Assembly (NCBI GenBank): GCA_022385755.1
Contig: MU278371.1
Location: forward strand, 147,123-211,122
Direction: 5' to 3'
Origin: Trametopsis cervina
Taxonomy: Eukaryota; Basidiomycota; Agaricomycetes; Polyporales; Irpicaceae
Length of the DNA stretch: 64,000 nt
A model generated the notes under the pieces. That model saw only the letters and a program-made list of their open reading frames with translations, was not told the origin of the DNA and made no database searches. The position numbers and the translations under genes are program-made. Positions 10,953 to 24,000 of this stretch are shown here, in pieces. Each line of letters opens with the position of its first letter. Within the stretch, counting starts at the first letter, position 1.

Positions 10953-13091
10953 TCATTTCAACAAGTCAATCTCATCATCACTGTCGACAGCCATCGCTGG
11001 TGTGGGAAACATAGATAACCGAGGCTACATCTCTGATCAGAGGGACATTGCCAGAGCGATGACAGCGGACTTGCCTTGGGTTTGCGAGAGGTTGACTTCT
11101 GCTTGAGATCATTTTTGTTCTCTTTCTGGCGTCTGGAAACGAGTTTCAGTCTGAACCTGTGGTCATTCATCACAAACTGAGGAGTGACTAGGTTGCTTAC
11201 CGTTTGACGGGCGCCGCTTGCGATTGCTTCAGTTCATTTGGTAATTTCCTCTTGCCTTTCAAAGCACGCGTAGCAGCATTTGAGGGCTTATGAGGGTGTT
11301 CGTCCAACTGAGCATCCGCTTCCTGCCGTTTGTGGTGCTTGTCCTTCCTAGCCTCATCTGCAGGTTCACGGTCGCGTACCCACACACCCTGATCTCGCAG
11401 TTTGGCTGTCTGCGAAATTCTGCTTACAGGTCCTTGTTTGGGGGGTGGTCCGAATAACAAGCTCATGTCCTCATGTTCGCCCTGGTTCACGGGGCTGGAT
11501 TTCTGGATTCGAGGGGCCGTCTCAAGGGCAACGGGAAGATGCGGGGCTGAAGCGGTGCTTGATCTCAGTTCTAACGTTCCTTTCTTCGACCTGCCAGGCA
11601 ATCGGGAAGCCTCTAGCTGTTCCTGGACGCAGGGACTTGGCCCCGAGTAGTCCGCCTCCGTGGTTGCTGGAGGTAGAATTTGAGTCTCCTTCTTGGTGAT
11701 TCTTTGCAGTACAAGTGGTATATCATCAGAATCAGAGTCCGTTGGAATGGAGAGCCTAGGCCGTTTGCGAGCGGGCGGATGAGGAGCCGCCTCGCCTCCG
11801 TGGTTTAAAGCGATCACAGGTGGTAGCCTCTTCCGACCACGAACAGCCTTGTCCGTATCACCCAATCCTTCGAGTTTAATTTCAGACATATCTGCACCTG
11901 AACGTTAGACAGCACCAGGATTTACAGTTATGTTTATGCTTACTATTGCTGACACCGTTCGCTCTGGATGATGGCGGGCGGTTCCTGTCGAGAATTTCGA
12001 TTTCAGACACCTCGTCATCGTCCTTGTGGCGGCCTTTGCGCTTCTTCGTCCGTCTCTTTTCCTTGGTCTCAGGGGCCCGACCTAGATTCTTACCGTTTCG
12101 CTTTGTCTCCACAGCCTTCTTTGTACCGGCACGCTTCGTCACGGCACCTTCCTTCTCTGCTGTAGAGGCATCGACCTCTGCCGTCAGAGCGCCGCGATGA
12201 ATCTCCGGCGATGGTACAGATCCTTGTTCGCGTTTAGCTCTGCGACCATGCTCTGAGACATACTGATAAGATCGCGTTAGCGTGAATATCTTAACTAACT
12301 TACTTTCGTGTGCCATCTCGTCGACATTTCTGCCCGAGGATTTTGGGATTCGGACAGCAGGTAAGCCGTTGTCGTCTGATGTTATCTCTGAGAGTTTGGT
12401 GACTTATTGTCCGTGATAGATATAGATTGAGTCTACCATTTACTAGAACCTTGCTAGTCTTGCTCGAACGAATCCTGGGGTTCGACCTATGTACGGTCTC
12501 TTTTGTATTGTTTGACGGGCCTTGAACGGGGATATAAGCACATCTACCATTGCAATGTTCGTAAATCTACTACCTGCTATAGGAGCCTTTTCACTGGAAG
12601 ACTCATTCCCTTTGGTCTTGTTACTAGATGGCTTCGCCTTATGCGCCTTGACTGATACTCGTCTGGTGGCCACCTGGTCCGGAACTTCAACAGTGCTCCC
12701 GCCGGGGGACCTAGCTTCAGTAGCATTCGATTTGGTTTTGACAGTAGGTTGTGCTCTGTGTACTCCCGAAGGCCTTGCCTTCTCCTTGACGGGTAAGCTA
12801 GTATGGGAACGGCGAGAGCCGGCCAACCTCTTTGCTCTTTTCGTAGGAGATTCTCCATTCACCCCGCGAGCCAGTAGCACATCAAGAAGAGGGTTTGTGT
12901 CAGCAGGTACAAAGATTCTGTCGAAAAGGTCATCAAACTGGCTTGGACGCACAAAAGTTCAAGCTAACTCACCCGCCTCTGTCTCTGTATCTCGCGTTCT
13001 GTTTCTCTATGCGCTTCGCACGGCTTTCTTCCACTGACTCTCCCAGCAACTTCTTAACCTCTGAAGTTCCTGTGTCTTGTACGCCTTCCAT
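10953..13091 (-). CDS. Basic, low-complexity nuclear-type protein, unknown function
   Basis: Read on the minus strand from an ATG at 13091 (MEGVQDTGTSEVKKLLGESV) through several exons to a stop at 10953 after DSDDEIDLLK. Recognisable exon pieces are FDDLFDRIFVPADTNPLLDV, then VLLARGVNGESPTKRAKR, then a long Lys/Arg/Ser-rich region (TKEKRRTKKRKGRHKDDDEV, then SEIEILDRN) and LQRITKKETQI. Many bipartite basic clusters suggest nuclear localisation, and acidic SD/DD patches resemble casein kinase sites. I recognise no catalytic domain; a chromatin, DNA-repair or kinetochore scaffold would fit but is inference. Internal exon limits are uncertain, and one acceptor near 12225 had to be chosen to keep the frame. 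It might be two genes. Confidence 0.55.
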
Positions 13092-14133
13092 CCGCGGTGG
13101 TGTGGTTCAGAGAAGTGATATGACCGTTGTAGTAGGTCGCGGCAGGTCGCGGTTCAGTTCGCGATCACGTCATGACCATTACACGACAAACGCGATCGGT
13201 GATCGGGTCAGATTGGGTCAGTGACCAGAAAGGAAACACATCTTTTTCGCAACCGCCAACAAAATTCGAGGAGCACGGCCAAAAGATCAGCCCCGGTTTT
13301 ACTACAGATGATAGGGTAAAACACTGCCAACTTCTGCCTTCTATGGAAGACATCATGCTCTCCCTCTCGAGTTCCTCACAACCGCACCGTACCAAGTGCT
13401 GCGCCGCTGCACGTGGCACTGCCCTTGCGCTCCCATCTGAACCGCCGAGGCACAGCGTCCAGCACCGAATCCGTTTACCTATACAGCCTCGACACGTCGT
13501 TCACCCGAGTTTCAGGCACTGTTAACAGTGTGAATGCTGATCCCGCATTCCGATATGACGTGGCACGTCACAAGCTATTTCCATCTGTTGCCATGCTCAG
13601 GGTCCTGGAAGATATGATCAAACCGTTAGCCAACCATGGTCATCCGCAAACAGGATAAGACATGGCATCCAGCTTTTAGTCAACGCGTAATCATCACACT
13701 TTGCTCTAACGTTGATGGCACTTACTCTTCCCATAGGCTTCAACGTCCCTAGTATTTCATTGCGGCACAGGCCGTGAAGGGATCTGTCCAAAATACAAGA
13801 GGAAAAAAATGCGATCATACCTGGTAGAGTTGATACTCTGCGAACTTGACAATAGTCCCGTTTCATTTCGGAACAGCCTAGGTTGGTGGCCACTGGTATT
13901 ACACTTCACGGCCTGGTGTAGAGATCCGCGCCAGAGGAAATCGCAAGCCGTCCCGCGTATAGAGACAGCAAACGTGACGCCATCAAACATATTCCATTGT
14001 GGCCTCGCATTGGCAGCCAGGCAAGGACGTCGTTTCAGTGGTTGGGAAGATGGAAGAGAGTGCACCTTTAAAGTAGCTCGTTCCTGTCCCAGAGACCCCA
14101 ATTCTTTGTGCCATCCCTTCACGCTATACGAAG
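13092..14133. other. Intergenic stretch with only weak open frames
   Basis: A forward frame around 13413-13658 (RGTASSTESVYLYSLDTSF, then DVARHKLFPSVAM) has somewhat coding-like composition but no start or splice structure I can defend, and no known motif. The rest holds nothing recognisable. Confidence 0.4.
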
Positions 14134-14827
14134 ATGGCAGAGAATATTGTGAGTGCTCTTTAAAGCTAACCATAGGCTATATACTGAAGTCTCTCCATTG
14201 AGGAATGTCACACTTTTGTTGACTATCTTTATCGTACGGTTATACCGGGATGGATTGTTCCCCAACGCGTGTATCGCACCGACATAGCAGGATTTCAACC
14301 TCGTCCACCCGTACAATTCCATGTCTACGGTCAATTTGGCATTCGCCTCACCGACGCACTGGCACAGAATTTTGCCGGCCTCACGGACAGCTCTAGGCAG
14401 GTTGTTCTCACAGAGACAGGCATGAAGATAGCTGTGCGAATTTGGGTATGCCATGGTTTCGTACGTCTAACTCAGGATCGCTCACTCTTTCAACGTCGTA
14501 AATAGTGGCCGGGATATGAGAGATGGCTCAAGCACACGCACGCATACGGCCATTCAAGCGAGAGGCCACCCATCACACTTAGTCAATTAGCTTACCGTGT
14601 GTCACGTCTCGTCCAGGAATTTCAAGAGGTCGGTTCACTTTCCTTCCCGTGCAACTATGATAGCCCTAGCTGACTTCGCTGAGTAGGAGATGCGCGGCAA
14701 AGCGTCCACTGAGCGGAGCCCAGATTGGTGGATTTCGAATGTCCCATTCCATCAACTTGTCCTGTTGGAGCTTCGCCATGTCTCCACCGGGAGTTGGCAG
14801 CCTGTCCTTTGCCGTGCTGTCAACTAG
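14134..14827 (+). CDS. WPGY-family small protein, copy A (uncharacterised basidiomycete family)
   Basis: Four exons (14134-14148, 14203-14445, 14506-14628, 14687-14827) splice in phase 0 throughout and give 173 residues starting MAENIECHTFVDYLYR. Landmarks shared with copies B and C are IVPQRVY near residue 20, MKIAVRIW before intron 2, WPGYERW opening exon 3, and LVLLELRHVSTGSWQPVL near the C-terminus. No signal peptide, membrane segment or catalytic motif is visible. I recall many mushroom proteins with the same order (IVP-R-W/Y, I-L-R-I-x-WPGY, then L-L-x-H-V-S-x-GSWQP), all without known function. Intron 3 has an unusual gtcggt donor. Exon sizes 243 and 123 equal those of copy B. Confidence 0.75.
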
Positions 14828-15552
14828 CACAGGATAGAGTTATTGATTTGCGTCGGACCCACGTTAAGCGCTTTCCTGAATTGAATTCTGCGGCCGGCAT
14901 GCATAACAATTTGTACGCATGATAACTAAAGTGTATACTCGCGTCTTCTTACCGATGTATGTAACATACTAGCATCATTGTAGATATACTGCTGCGATAT
15001 TGCATCACGTGCTAAAACACCAGATGATCACGTGACCGTGTCTCCTTGGGTTGTTCCCAGCACATCAATGACGACTCACCGGCTATGCCATAGTAAACAT
15101 CAAGTTCCGATAGAGCTCGGACTCGGTGAGTTGCTTCCTCTCTGTTGCTTTTCAGGCTATTGTGTTTATTACTGTGTTTCTGGTAGAATACCTTGTCATT
15201 CTGAGCAGTCCGATAACTTAGTGTGTTCAGCCGCGAGTCCCCAGCATGCTCCGTCCGTTGGCTCCATACCGGAGACAACTATCTAAATACGGTTACAGAA
15301 GGCTCTCATCAAGGTTGGGTGTATAGCCGCTCTAGGAAAATCGGAAAATTGGATTCTTGTCCTTGACATCAATCCCAAGGGTCCACTCTTATAATGGCTG
15401 TCACGCCCTGGTGTTTTGGCCGTGGTTTACCTCGCACACATGTGCAGAGCCTTTCGAGGGGTATAGGTATAAAGAGCATCTGTGCGTCATGTTTGTTCCC
15501 CAGCGCACTGAGGAACTTTCTACGCCTCGCCGATACAGGCAATTTTCGAAAC
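14828..15552. other. Spacer between WPGY copies A and B
   Basis: About 725 bp with no convincing gene. A frame near 15480-15550 includes MFVPQRTEEL, vaguely like the IVPQR motif of the neighbours, but lacks the rest of the family. Two CACGTG-type sites occur near 15006 and 15030. Confidence 0.4.
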
Positions 15553-16233
15553 ATGGTGAGTATTTTCTTCACGTGACTTTCTATAGATGTTGACTATACT
15601 TGCCCGGCAGGCTTCCAAATATATCACATTTGTGGACTATCCGGGGCAACCTTTAGGAGGAACTATTGTCCCGCAGAGACTGTATACTGCATCTAGCCCG
15701 TACCATCGCCGCGAGTCCATTCGATTTAATCACGGTGGTCGTATGGGCGTCGGTCTACAAGATGCACTGCGACAGAGAGCCGAAGATATGCCTGACGCAG
15801 ATGAACGACCTGAGACAACAACTTCTAGCTCTAAGATTACCCTCCGTATCAATGTGGGTGCATTGCTACATCGCAAACATACTAAACAGAAAGAATACTG
15901 AGAAATGTGTAATTACAGTGGCAAGGATACGCAGACTTCTCTTGTAATATCAATGCACGCGAACACTCTCAAAGGGGAGAATCAATTTTGAAGCGGAAGC
16001 TCGCTTTTTGTGTTGCGCAGGTTGTATACCAATTTTACCAGGTACATTTAACGTTCACAGGTGCTGCCTATCCGCTAACACGTTATTAGAGAGCAACTCC
16101 CTCCCAGGGTGATCAAGATGTTCACTACGCTGGGTGGGAACTTGCTAATATTCCCTTCGAGCGTCTGAGATTACTTGAATTACGGCACGTCTCGCCAGGT
16201 TCATGGCAGCCGGTGCTTCTTTTTCAAACATGA
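15553..16233 (+). CDS. WPGY-family small protein, copy B
   Basis: Exons 15553-15555 (the ATG alone), 15611-15853, 15919-16041 and 16090-16233 splice in phase 0 to 170 residues. An alternative start at 15587 lies in frame inside the first intron and would give MLTILARQASKY instead. The protein runs ASKYITFVDYPGQPLGGTIV, PQRLYTAS, SSSKITLRIN, then WQGYADF (variant of WPGY), VVYQFYQ, and ends NIPFERLRLLELRHV with GSWQPVLLFQT. Length and exon pattern match copy C exactly. No function known. It stands head-to-tail with copy A and tail-to-tail with copy C. Confidence 0.75.
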
Positions 16234-16737
16234 TACGAGTCATGCTGCGTCTCTAGTTTACACCCTCTATCACGGTGTCGCCTCGCATCTCAGCTTAATA
16301 GCCTCGAACGTTTTGTCCCATGAGCCACAGTACCCTGCTATATGTCCTTTCATAAATGGCATTGAACCCTTGGAGCATGCCACGCGTATCGGTGAATATC
16401 CATCCATATATGAGCTTGTACACGTCATAATTAAATGACAAATACGGTACTGGCTACTCTAAGAGGTAGGGAACAAGCTGTAATCAGTTATTAAGTCAAT
16501 AGCCGACAAGGCTAATCAACAGTTCAATCTAATATAAAGAGTGGCTCTAGTATAGTTGTAGAGGCGTTGAAAGAGCGTAGGAAGAACTGTGTTCTATGGT
16601 TCATACCATATTATAAGGAAGTATTCACGCAGCCTAAAATTACAATGGGCTAGTCAGCAATCCTTCCGCGTTGAACGTCTCACAGAGCGTGGAAGAACGT
16701 AAAGCACTTGCTCGCTCCGAGTCTTGTTGGTATTTTC
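16234..16737. other. Spacer between WPGY copies B and C
   Basis: About 500 bp of AT-richer DNA between the converging ends of copies B and C. No gene or repeat was recognised; it presumably holds both 3' untranslated regions. Confidence 0.4.
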
Positions 16738-17410
16738 TCAATGATGTGCGCAGTACGACAACACCGGTTGCCAGGAGCCAGCGGCGACATGCTCAAGTTG
16801 TAAAAGCCTCAAGCGATCGAATGGGATGTTACTGAGATCCCAGCCGTGGTGATCTGCGGTGGAGTCGTATCTACTCGTGTCCTGATAAAGTGGCAGATAT
16901 AAGCAACGGGAAAAGGAAGAAGACGCGGAGACCCACATTGTAAAACTCACGTACAGCCTTTGCAATCAAATATGCGAGCCTTGATTTGGATACACGTATG
17001 GTGCCGCCTTGCGATTGATTGCTTTCCCGCACGCTAATAGCCTTGTTCCACGGATTGTAGCCAGGCCACTAGGAATATTATATAAGACGCATAACCTGCA
17101 GCGAGTAAAGGTAATACCTCAATTCGTATAGTAATCTTGTCTGCTGACGTACTCATAAGGGGCCGGGTGTCACCGTGGTCCATCACAAATGGCCTATGTA
17201 GTCTGGCCTCTTCTAGTAGCACTGGAACATTGTCCTGTGTGAAACGAATTGGTTGATCTTGCGTATAGGACACTCCATGGCTTTCGTATACCCGCTGTGG
17301 CACAATAAGCCCCGGAGCATCGCGATAGAGCCCAAAGTGGTGATACTGAAGGAATGTCGATGGTGGTTAGTTGCAGGGCAGAACGCGCAAGGGGTACCCA
17401 CTTTGTCCAT
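16738..17410 (-). CDS. WPGY-family small protein, copy C
   Basis: Four exons (17410-17402, 17345-17118, 17068-16937, 16881-16738) splice in phase 0 to 170 residues starting MDKYHHFGLYRDAPGLIVPQ. Then come SADKITIRIE, WPGYNPWNKAI opening exon 3, SRLAYLIAKAVREFYN closing it, and GWDLSNIPFDRL with AAGSWQPVL before the end SYCAHH. Motif order, intron phase and near-equal exon lengths show common descent with copies A and B by local duplication and inversion. No domain of known function is visible. The reading frame is intact, so it is likely an expressed gene. Confidence 0.75.
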
Positions 17411-18008
17411 TGCTGATGTAGAAAATATCAAGGGACTGTAAGATAAAGATATGGGGCTTTTGAGTGAGTGACCGTAAGACGTCGCTGTGGGGCTTTAAAT
17501 GAGTGGATGAATGACCCTGTTGTGCCCTAAGAGATATTCCACTATCCTCGTATCCGTCGAGGCATACTTCAGTATGACGGCAAATTCTCAACACTCTGCC
17601 GTCCGCACATATTAGCTACAGAGATTCATTGTAGCGGCACATCGGCAAGTCAGATATCCGGTGTCGCAAGAAAACCCACTCGGCCTGAGATCCGCTTGGA
17701 CTCATTTGTCTCCTCATCACTGTGGGCTGACAAATCAAGAGTGTGAGGAGTTATGGATTGCACAGAATATGCTGCAATATAAATGATGTGAGGGAAAATG
17801 GTGCCTGCAGCGTTGGATACGCGGATAACATCGTGAGGCGACGCTGGTTAGCCAGGAGTGAGCAGATCAAGAAGGCGTCCTAAATAGCACATCCGCCCGT
17901 TGTGGCGCGGCGTCTTCCGGGCCGATCAGCTGGAACTTTTTAATACTGTAGGCGCTGGATAGCTCTCAACGGCACCCGCCACTGGCATCCCCTCCGAAGC
18001 CTGTTAGA
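17411..18008. promoter_or_regulatory. Divergent region between WPGY copy C and UTP10
   Basis: About 600 bp between divergent start codons. No gene-like frame, repeat or clear core-promoter motif was seen. Confidence 0.4.
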
Positions 18009-21000
18009 ATGACTTCCAGTTTGGCAAGTCAGCTAGCACAAGGCGTGTCTCTGAACGCATCCCGTCTTGTCGACAGATCTCGTCGGAAACCTACTCAGTC
18101 TTACCTCTTCGGTTCTCGTGAAGCCGACCAACACGACCTCGACTCCGTGCACGCTCTTGGGGTCAATGGCTTTCAACGGCTGAAATCAGTTGATCCAGCT
18201 TTCTCTGAATTCGAGGATATCCTCTTCTCTGAAGCAGCTAAAGCCACTGATCGGACGCTTCAGAACACCGAAACGAACATTCGCCTGGACCAGTCCATCA
18301 GCACTTTCCTCCCCTTGCTAGGTCCCTATCTGCTGGAGACACCTTCTGGAAAGGTAATAGAGTGGCTGGTACGGCGATTCCGGTGCGTTCATTTGTCATC
18401 CATTGGCAAGCTTTAGCCAACTACGCCTCACAGAATCAATGAATTCAACGTCGAGTCGGTTCTTGCCGTTTTCTTTCCGTACCAAGACTCCCCTCACTTC
18501 AACAAAATGCTCACAATACTGCATATTCAGTGCGTATTGCCTTTCTCCTATACACTCATAGTTTTGAGCCTTTTTTCTAATTTATAGAGAGCAATCCAAG
18601 TTCTCTGCCCTATTGCCGTATCTGTCTACCTCCAGCCCGTTCACCCTCAGTGCTCTGGTTGATATCTTGACAAAGCCCAGTAACACTGAATTTGCGCGGT
18701 TTGTTACATCTTTGCTTCCGCGGACAGTCAAAAGCACGTCGGGCCCCCATGTACACAGAGCCCTGGTAGCTTTCCACGCAGGCGTTCTGCTGGAGCTTAT
18801 GAAAAGGAGTCAAAAACGACAGTTTGGCTCGTTAGAAGAGGGGACACTTGTATGGATCCTGCCTGCTATTGTGGACCCATTGCGCGAGCTCTCCAAGCAG
18901 CAATTGAAGGGCGCGAAGCAGGCACTAAGCGTCGAAGTCATAGTATGTCCGTTTGCCATGCCCCATCGCTTGGTCACTGAGCTCGTCTAGTTATCCTGTT
19001 ATATCCTCCTCTCAGCGCTATCGCATACCTGTCCCCTGTCCGCCAATGCACTGACATCCATCCTGGAGGATGTTGTCTCATGCGCGCAAGTGGTTTCCAC
19101 TACACAGGTCCTGCGTACGTTAGGAAGCATATGTGCAACGCAAGCGGCTGTGGTTAGCAGTGCTGTGTCGCCGAACGTTGTGAGGACTGTGATGAAGCTT
19201 GCGTGCGTCCTCTCTTATCGTCTTACGACACCGATTTGATGAATTTATCTTAGCCACGTGGACGAGGAAATCAAGGAGCTGCTTAAGTATTCAGGAACAG
19301 AGCGTTTCATCCAGCCATTAGTGTGCGGCTTCCTTGCCCAGTGAGTCCGTCGATACTATGTCTGATACCACCCCATTCATCTGAGTTTACTCAGCGTTGA
19401 GATTGAAACTGCATTCAAGATTTTAACGTCATTGGTAACTCACTCTGATCTACCGAGGGCGATCCTGGTTCTTATTGCCAACGAATTGATGATTCAATCT
19501 GTGCAACCCAACACGGCGCATGACAGTGCGGATGCCCAAGGTCGAAGACGTTCTTTGCTAGTTCACCTGCATCAACGTCAGCCTGCAGTACTTCAACAAG
19601 CGGCCCAGGAGACTCTCGTCTCGCCAGATGTCAACAAGGATGCCGTAGAACAGATACTACTGTCACTTTCTGTCCAGCTTCCAGGATCTTTGCCGACAAA
19701 GGATGATGACAAGGCCAATCTACTCTTGGCGACTGTTAGTGGTGATACTACTGCTCGTACGGCCGCGGTACGAAGTCTGAATGCGAGGGTGGCTGCAGGA
19801 GACCTTAGTAGTACGGAATTGGTAAGCTCATCGTATGGTTCATGATGTACGGCCAAACTTACCTTGGGCATGCAAGGACGCCGTTCGGTCCGCGCTTCTG
19901 GCACGCGTTCAAGATTCTCAAGCTCCTGTTGTGGAAGCCTTGTACACTTACCCGAGTGTGTTACTTCCCATTATCCGCAAGGATGACGCCGCGTATGTCA
20001 ATGATGTCGCTCGTGTGTTGTACTCGACATCCTCCAGTCCAAGCCAAACTTTAGTAAAGGCTCATTTGTCTTTCATCGTCACCCGCTTTTATCCTGCCGT
20101 CTCTCACGATTCCGAGATGAAGGCCGCTATCTTTTGGAAGATTTTCTTCCCTCTTCTCCTGTTCTCCAAACCTCGGCGAAAGAGTGCGGCTGCTGTATGG
20201 GAAATCGTTGGAGCTAGCGAAAGGGAAGGTGTGATACAGGGCATCTCTCATTACGAGTTGCTTGGCGGGTGTCTTGAAGCAGTCAGATGGGAAGAAGGGA
20301 AAGCCTCTACAGATCAAGGAGACGAGTCATATCAAGCGACTGAGACCATGGCGAACATAAACCTCCAAATCGCGGTGAAAATTGCAGGTAGGATGAGTCC
20401 GCCTCGTAAAATTATCATATACTGATTGGATGCTGCCGCAGAAAATATTCGCAGCTCGACCTCGTATGGTTTACATGTCGAACGCCTCCTTGCACAAATG
20501 CAACAGGAGAATTCGCATGCAAAGATCCTGGCATTCATGGTCTGTCGTGCTTTGATCCTTTCCTCGACAGGAGAACGTCAGGTCCGATTGGCATGTGATA
20601 CACTCAAAGTAGCAGGGATTGACAGCTTAGAAGGCATGGACGACTTCCTACGGGGCTCGGATAATGTTCAAGTGGTATGCACGGCCTCAAACTATCAGAA
20701 GTCTTTGAGCTGACCTCAAGACTTCTAGTTTTTGCACGACCTCAGTCTTGGTACCGCAGTCGTCCTGAAACCTACAAAGCGCAGTACCATGCATAAACTT
20801 CAGGTCGCTATCCTGACAACCCTGGCCTCTATTCCCCGACCTGCTGGTCCATACAATTGGCTGCTCGGTGTTTCCACTGTATGTCCTTGACGCACAGTGA
20901 ACGTCATATACTCACAAACTTCTATCCAGGACGTTGCTGGGGCCGAGCTGTACATCATGCTTGCGCGATCGCTGTACAGGCTTTCTAACTCTACGTCATC

Positions 21001-24000
21001 ACAGCCATTAGTCTCAACGCTCATCATTCAAGGACTATTCGGGACCATTGGCAACGAAGCTTTGCAGTTCTTGGCAGGCATATGGCTCACCGCCGAGAAC
21101 TATGCAGCTTTTAGCCCCGCACAGTTCGCGGCTCTTCGTCATGCCACGGCTTACTTGGAGGCCCATTATTCAGCGCAACGCTTTATGGATTTCCAGCTTA
21201 TTTTGCCCGCGCTTCTTGTCACGTTGACACATGGCGATCGGCGTATACGGGAAGCTGGCTTAGAGTCCATCGCCGCCCTATTCCGACTATCTCAGGCCAA
21301 CAAACCGAGTTCCATCTATGCGTTTGATGCAATTTATGGCCCCAAATCTGGTAGAATGTTCATTATTTTCATCCATCAGGTACTGACCACCGTCTACAGC
21401 GGACCTACAGTATCTGGATTGGTCGGATTTCTGTAAATACGTTCAGGCTCTACAGCAGGCCCGCCAACATCTGCTCAATGACCCTGCGTATCTGCCTATC
21501 CTCAATCAGCAGCTTCTAGCGTCTGCCAAGTTGGATAGTAAAAAGGATGCAACGTATGTTCGTTATCCCCCGATGCAGATATCTATCTAAGCGAGCTTCC
21601 AGTCACAAGCAACGTGTACTATGTTATATTCTGTCGCACGTAGCAGCATGCCCCAACTCTGCCATCCAATCCGTCCTTCTCGAAAGCACGCGCAGCATCT
21701 CAAGTCCTGTCAAGTTCCAAACGCTATCTCCCACTTTGGCTGGCCTTGGTCAGAGTGCGATACCTGCGGCCGACAACAAGATTACGAACCTGCTACTGGC
21801 TGTCATAGATGAAACAGCAGCCCCCACTCTCAATGACAATAAGGGGGAAGCGTGGGCCACTTACACCGCGATTATCCGTCATTACCTCCATCCTGGTTTG
21901 TCTTTTTCGATTGAGCCTCAACAATCGTCTAAAATATTACACAGGGGCTTCGTCAGCCGCTCGGTCCACAGTATCACATAGTTTGAAGGCCGGTCTATTC
22001 GCGAAACTTCATTCACATCGCAAAGTCGCAGTTTGCAGGTTGCTACTAGAAATAGGCCAACAAAACCCAGAAATCGTGCGTGCTACCTTCATATTATATT
22101 GAGATCTCTAAACATGCAAATCTAGACGACGGACTGCAAGGATGTGCTATCCGCTTTGCTTGTTGAGAGTGCTGTGATTATAGACCTACTAAGTACCCTT
22201 CAGCCGTCAAGTCCAGAGTCGTCTCAGCGGGCTACCAAACGTGCTAGGGTGGAAAGGTATGTCGACGTCAGGAAGACATGTATCCATGGACTTACAGAGA
22301 TATCTTCAGCAGCATTCACTCTCCCGAAGCGTACGCGGTACTGACGTTGTTGGCCGAAATTTTGGGCGCCAAATCGCTTCCGGGCGCCCCTGAACTTGTC
22401 ATTGCGTTGTTAGACACTCTGAGCAAAGTGATCAGCGACAGCTCTGTAACTACAGCAGATAAGACTTATGTCGAGCAGCTGCTTTTATCAGCTTTAGAGA
22501 ACGCTGTCGGCAGTGTATCCGTACGTCAACAACCTGACCCTGTAGAATCTGCCCGACTAACGTTTCTGACAGGCTGGGGGTGGAAAGTCTCTCAAGACCA
22601 TCCGTCTTGACCCTTTAGTAGAGCTAATCCGTGGTAAGTATCGCCCTCCCGGAGATTTATACTCTTCTGATCCCCATCCTTGTCTAGTGTCGGAGAACCC
22701 CCAAACTTTCAATCAGGCCTTACTTCTTATTGCTGGTCTCGCGAAGCTCGTTCCCGAAGCTGTCCTGCAGAATGTTATGCCTGTCTTCACTTTCATGGGA
22801 TCCAATGTCTTCCATCGTGACGATACATACAGCTTCAAAGTTGTACAAAAGGTATTTACTGCGACATTTCTCGCTGAAATATAGCTAAGTTTTAATATGT
22901 TTAGACTGTCGACAGCATAGTGCCTGTGATGATTGCATCGCTTAGACAAAGCTATACCGGCAAGCTTGACCTGCGCATCGCATGTCGACCGTTCCTTCGT
23001 ATCTTCACTGATGCCTTCAACCATGTACCCCGGCACAGACGCATCAGGTTAGTTCCAACACCTGCTGACATGATCTATATCTTATTGGCTTCAGTTTCTT
23101 TACGCATCTTGTCGAGGTACTGGGGGTAAATGATTTCCTATCAAGCATTTGCCTCCTTCTCGTGGACAAGGTATCGAACAAAGTCGTACGTCAAAACGGG
23201 GAAGATGTTCTATCTTCCTTGTCGCTGCCTCTCAGTGTGTTCGAGCGGTTTAGTGCAGATAGCCAACTTCTGGTGCGTTAACCCGGAGATAGAACGCGAA
23301 TTCTCCTGACATCTCGTACAGGCACTCGTGGAGATGTTAGAAGAGACATCTCGATTATTACAGTCACAACTCCAAGGGACGCAAGAGGCTAAGTTATTCT
23401 TGGAACCTGTCGCGTATGTTTTCTATTTTGTCGTCTGGTCTTATATCTTACTTTGCCTAGTGGGGACGATGAGAGGAGCACTTCTTCTCAGTCACCTAGG
23501 AGACAAGCCCAGGCAATTCTTACCTTCGCGTCCAATGCTCTGCAGCAGATGTCTTCTGCACACGGAGGCGGCACGGAATCCAACTCAGCTCTTCTCGCGT
23601 TGCTGCTGAATATCGCAGTCACCAAAGAAGACGAACTGGCACGCGCGTCCATGGAGAAGGTTTCGATTATCGCACGCGGTGCTATCATATATGCTCTCAA
23701 AGTCATGCGCGCGCAGGACTTTATTGTGGGAGTCGTCAAGGTGCTGGATATGGGACAACTAGCAGTGCGTATCAGCACTCCGATCATCTTGACTTGCGGC
23801 TGACGAATCGTACCTCGTAGGTTCAGCGTGGCGCGCTCGAGGTACTGAGCGAGCAAATGAAGAATATCTCGGACAAGGTTAGGCAAGACTCACGCGCGAG
23901 TATCGTCAAGATTGTCGAGAGTGTCAAGAAGATCATTATATCCGCACCAGAAACGTTGACAGTTGCAGCTCTGGATTCTTTGAAAGTCATTGCCTCAACT

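Noticed and set aside
14119..14454. Reverse 111-residue frame
   Set aside because: It lies antisense to exons 1 and 2 of WPGY copy A, whose splice model and homology are far stronger.
15394..15552. Possible extra WPGY-family exon with MFVPQRTEEL
   Set aside because: Only five residues resemble the family, and the intact copy B begins immediately downstream.
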